Assembly (NCBI GenBank): GCA_916048095.2
Contig: OU696573.1
Location: forward strand, 3,785,535 to 3,849,534
Reading direction: 5' to 3'
Source of the DNA: Sacculina carcini
Lineage: Eukaryota; Arthropoda; Thecostraca; Sacculinidae
DNA: 64,000 nucleotides
Position numbers and translations under genes: made by a program. The notes under the pieces were generated by a model, which saw only the letters and a list, made by a program, of their open reading frames with translations, made no database searches and was not told the origin of the DNA. Below, piece by piece: positions 62,530 through 64,000 of this stretch (the stretch's first letter is position 1; each line of letters begins with the position of its first letter).

Positions 62530-62625
62530 TAATTAATTGATTGATTATTGAGTTTTTGGGGTGCACCGGCCTCTAGGAACATATGGCACCCCCCAGTCTG
62601 TTGTTAGCTAAATTAAACTAAAACT
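62530..62625 (-). repeat. Possible LINE 3' tail with (AATC)n
   Basis: Read on the minus strand, GGTGCACCCCAAAAACTC ends in AATCAATCAATT repeats, as L2/CR1 tails do. A short inverted motif GGGGTGC...GGCACCCC precedes it. There is no coding part. Confidence 0.35.
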
Positions 62626-62980
62626 ATGCAAATGAACGTAATGAAGCGATGAAATAAATAAGCGTGAGGGTGAGTGATATGAATATGAAAGTCAAAATAA
62701 TAAAAATCAATGAATAGTTTTAAAAGGCAAAAACCGTAAAAATTAAAAAATGCGGCCCTCAATTACCGCCGATTGCTCATGTCCTAGACCAGTGATTCTC
62801 AACACGCGGCACAGTAAGGGTCTGAGTGCGGCACAGCTAGCACCAACCGATCAGCCAGTTGAAAAATATACTTCATAAAACAAGACGATAGCATTATTAA
62901 TATGGAATTGATGAAAAAACATTCAGAATATCAATACTGCAAAATGGCTATAAAAACGATAAAGTAAAAAATTAGAAAAA

Positions 62981-63055
62981 TGCTTGACTCGAACCCTCAA
63001 ACTCGCAAAATGATGACTGCGACTAGCAACTGCGCTACAATCGCAGACAACAGAG
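62981..63055 (-). tRNA. tRNA-Met-like sequence, probably a pseudogene or SINE head
   Basis: On the minus strand TAGCGCAGTTGCTAGTCGC is an A box, and GGTTCGAGTC lies at B-box spacing. An anticodon-arm region contains TCATCAT, and a T run follows. It resembles an elongator tRNA-Met, but the stems do not close well. It lies in the leader of the hAT element. Confidence 0.4.
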
Positions 63056-63302
63056 TTTGTTTATGCATTGATTTATGGGAATGCGATAATTTTGGTAAGA
63101 AAATTATTTTAGCATGCTAGCACGATAATCTGGGTTTGCGATTTTGGCAACGTTGCAATCCACACGGCAGTTGGGCGTTAGCTGGTGTAGTAGTGGGATG
63201 TGTCTATAATTGCTCCTGCATGATTCCCTGCTGCACACACTGTTAACGCATATTGTTCTTTTTTTGTCATTCATTGTGGGTACATATTGTGAGTACAACA
63301 GT

Positions 63303-64000
63303 ATGTCTGGCCATACTAAGAAGAGAAAGATCGCCGAGGAGAACCGCGGATTCAAAGAGTGCTGGACCAACGAATTCTTTTTCGTGGAAGACAGAGGCAA
63401 CATATTCTGCTTGATCTGCAATGAGAAGGTGTCCTGGCCCAAAAGAGACTGTATCAAGAGGCACTACGAAGCCAAGCACAGCAAGGACTACAATGGTCTG
63501 TTGGGACCGCAGCGCGTGGATAAGGCCAAGGAGCTGATGGACCAGCTCGGCAGTCAACAGAAGCATTTCGTCAAGCCGGGCAATACCAATGAAGCTGCCA
63601 CGGAGGCCAGCTTCAAGGTGGCCGCGATCATTGCGAGGCGTATGAAGCCTTTCTCAGATGGAGAGCTTGTCAAGGAGTGCATGATGACTGCCCTCGAAGT
63701 CATGTGCCCTGAGAAGGTCGCCGTCATCAACAAGATCAGTCTGAGCAATGACACAGTGACGAGGAGGATCGAAAGCTTGTCCAAGAACCCGACTGAGCAG
63801 CTCCACTACTTGGCAACGAAGTTTTCTTACTTCGCCTTGGCCCTCGACGAATCAACGGACTTGAATGACACGGCCCAGTTGGCCATCTTCGCGCGAGGCA
63901 TCGACACCAACTTCAACGTGACAGAGGAGCTGCTGACTGTACGCTCCATGAAGACCAGCACCACGGGCGAGGAAATCTTTAACGAGCTGAAGGCTGCCAT
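63303..64000 (+). CDS. hAT transposase, N-terminal 232 codons, cut by the window edge
   Basis: The open frame starts at ATG 63303 (MSGHTKKRKIAEENRG) and has no stop to 64000. A BED-type zinc finger occupies residues about 17-62 with C36, C39, H54 and H59 (CLICNEKVSWPK...RHYEAKH). The segment FSYFALALDESTDLNDTAQL carries the first catalytic Asp of the RNase H-like fold (D182). The family is that of the Charlie-like hATs related to the transposase part of GTF2IRD2 and similar domesticated genes. Its GC-richer codons contrast with the AT-rich flanks, which fits a recently arrived element. The C-terminal dimerisation domain is beyond the window. Confidence 0.93.
   Translation, partial: MSGHTKKRKIAEENRGFKECWTNEFFFVEDRGNIFCLICNEKVSWPKRDCIKRHYEAKHSKDYNGLLGPQRVDKAKELMDQLGSQQKHFVKPGNTNEAATEASFKVAAIIARRMKPFSDGELVKECMMTALEVMCPEKVAVINKISLSNDTVTRRIESLSKNPTEQLHYLATKFSYFALALDESTDLNDTAQLAIFARGIDTNFNVTEELLTVRSMKTSTTGEEIFNELKAA

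Larger units (their letters stand above)
62790..64000 (+). mobile_element. Autonomous hAT element, 5' part, runs off the right edge
   Basis: The left terminus CAGTGATTCTCAACACGCGG at 62790 is of the same hAT type as 27675. The candidate target site is TCCTAGAC (62782-62789). About 510 bp of leader precedes an open transposase frame that reaches the window end. The right terminus is outside. Confidence 0.85.

Overview
This is an animal nuclear genome window. It has a gene of eight small exons spread over 37 kb, very dense (CA)n/(GT)n microsatellites, tRNA-derived SINEs, L2-like LINEs and many hAT, piggyBac and mariner DNA transposons. The species cannot be read from the sequence. A Wnt16-like Wnt gene together with this repeat mix suggests an invertebrate bilaterian, possibly a spiralian, but that is inference only.

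The one host gene I can reconstruct is a complete Wnt gene on the + strand (ATG at 1685, stop at 38910). It has eight exons with GT-AG introns, consistent phases, 24 cysteines, the lipidation-site motif CHGVSGSC and the Wnt C-terminal cysteine block. Its sequence looks closest to Wnt16. Introns 1, 3, 6 and 7 are filled with repeats: a 5'-truncated LINE with intact reverse transcriptase (4862-7767), SINEs, minisatellites, several hAT MITEs with clear 8-bp target duplications, and a decayed LINE in intron 7 split by two hAT insertions.

Downstream of the Wnt gene (38.9-53.6 kb) I see no certain host gene, only a weak hint of two 5' exons near 43.6-44.0 kb. The region holds hAT MITEs, two copies of a small non-autonomous LTR element (TRIM-like) in opposite orientations, a broken Ty3/Gypsy pol fossil, a fold-back mariner and a 19-bp minisatellite. 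It ends in a perfect 400-bp (CA)200 tract.

From 53.6 to 62.1 kb there is a nest of transposons. An outer piggyBac with a degenerate transposase contains a hAT MITE and a second piggyBac with an intact 588-codon DDD transposase frame. The second piggyBac contains a hAT element with a perfect 8-bp target duplication, and that hAT contains an L2-like LINE with an open RT frame. The right edge of the window holds the 5' end of an autonomous hAT element whose BED-finger transposase is open to the last base.

Nothing here looks like a new multi-gene system. The best leads are the nested and apparently young transposons, the TG-rich splice acceptors of the Wnt gene, its Arg-rich and Gly-rich insertions, and an orphan cysteine-rich exon-like block antisense in Wnt intron 6.
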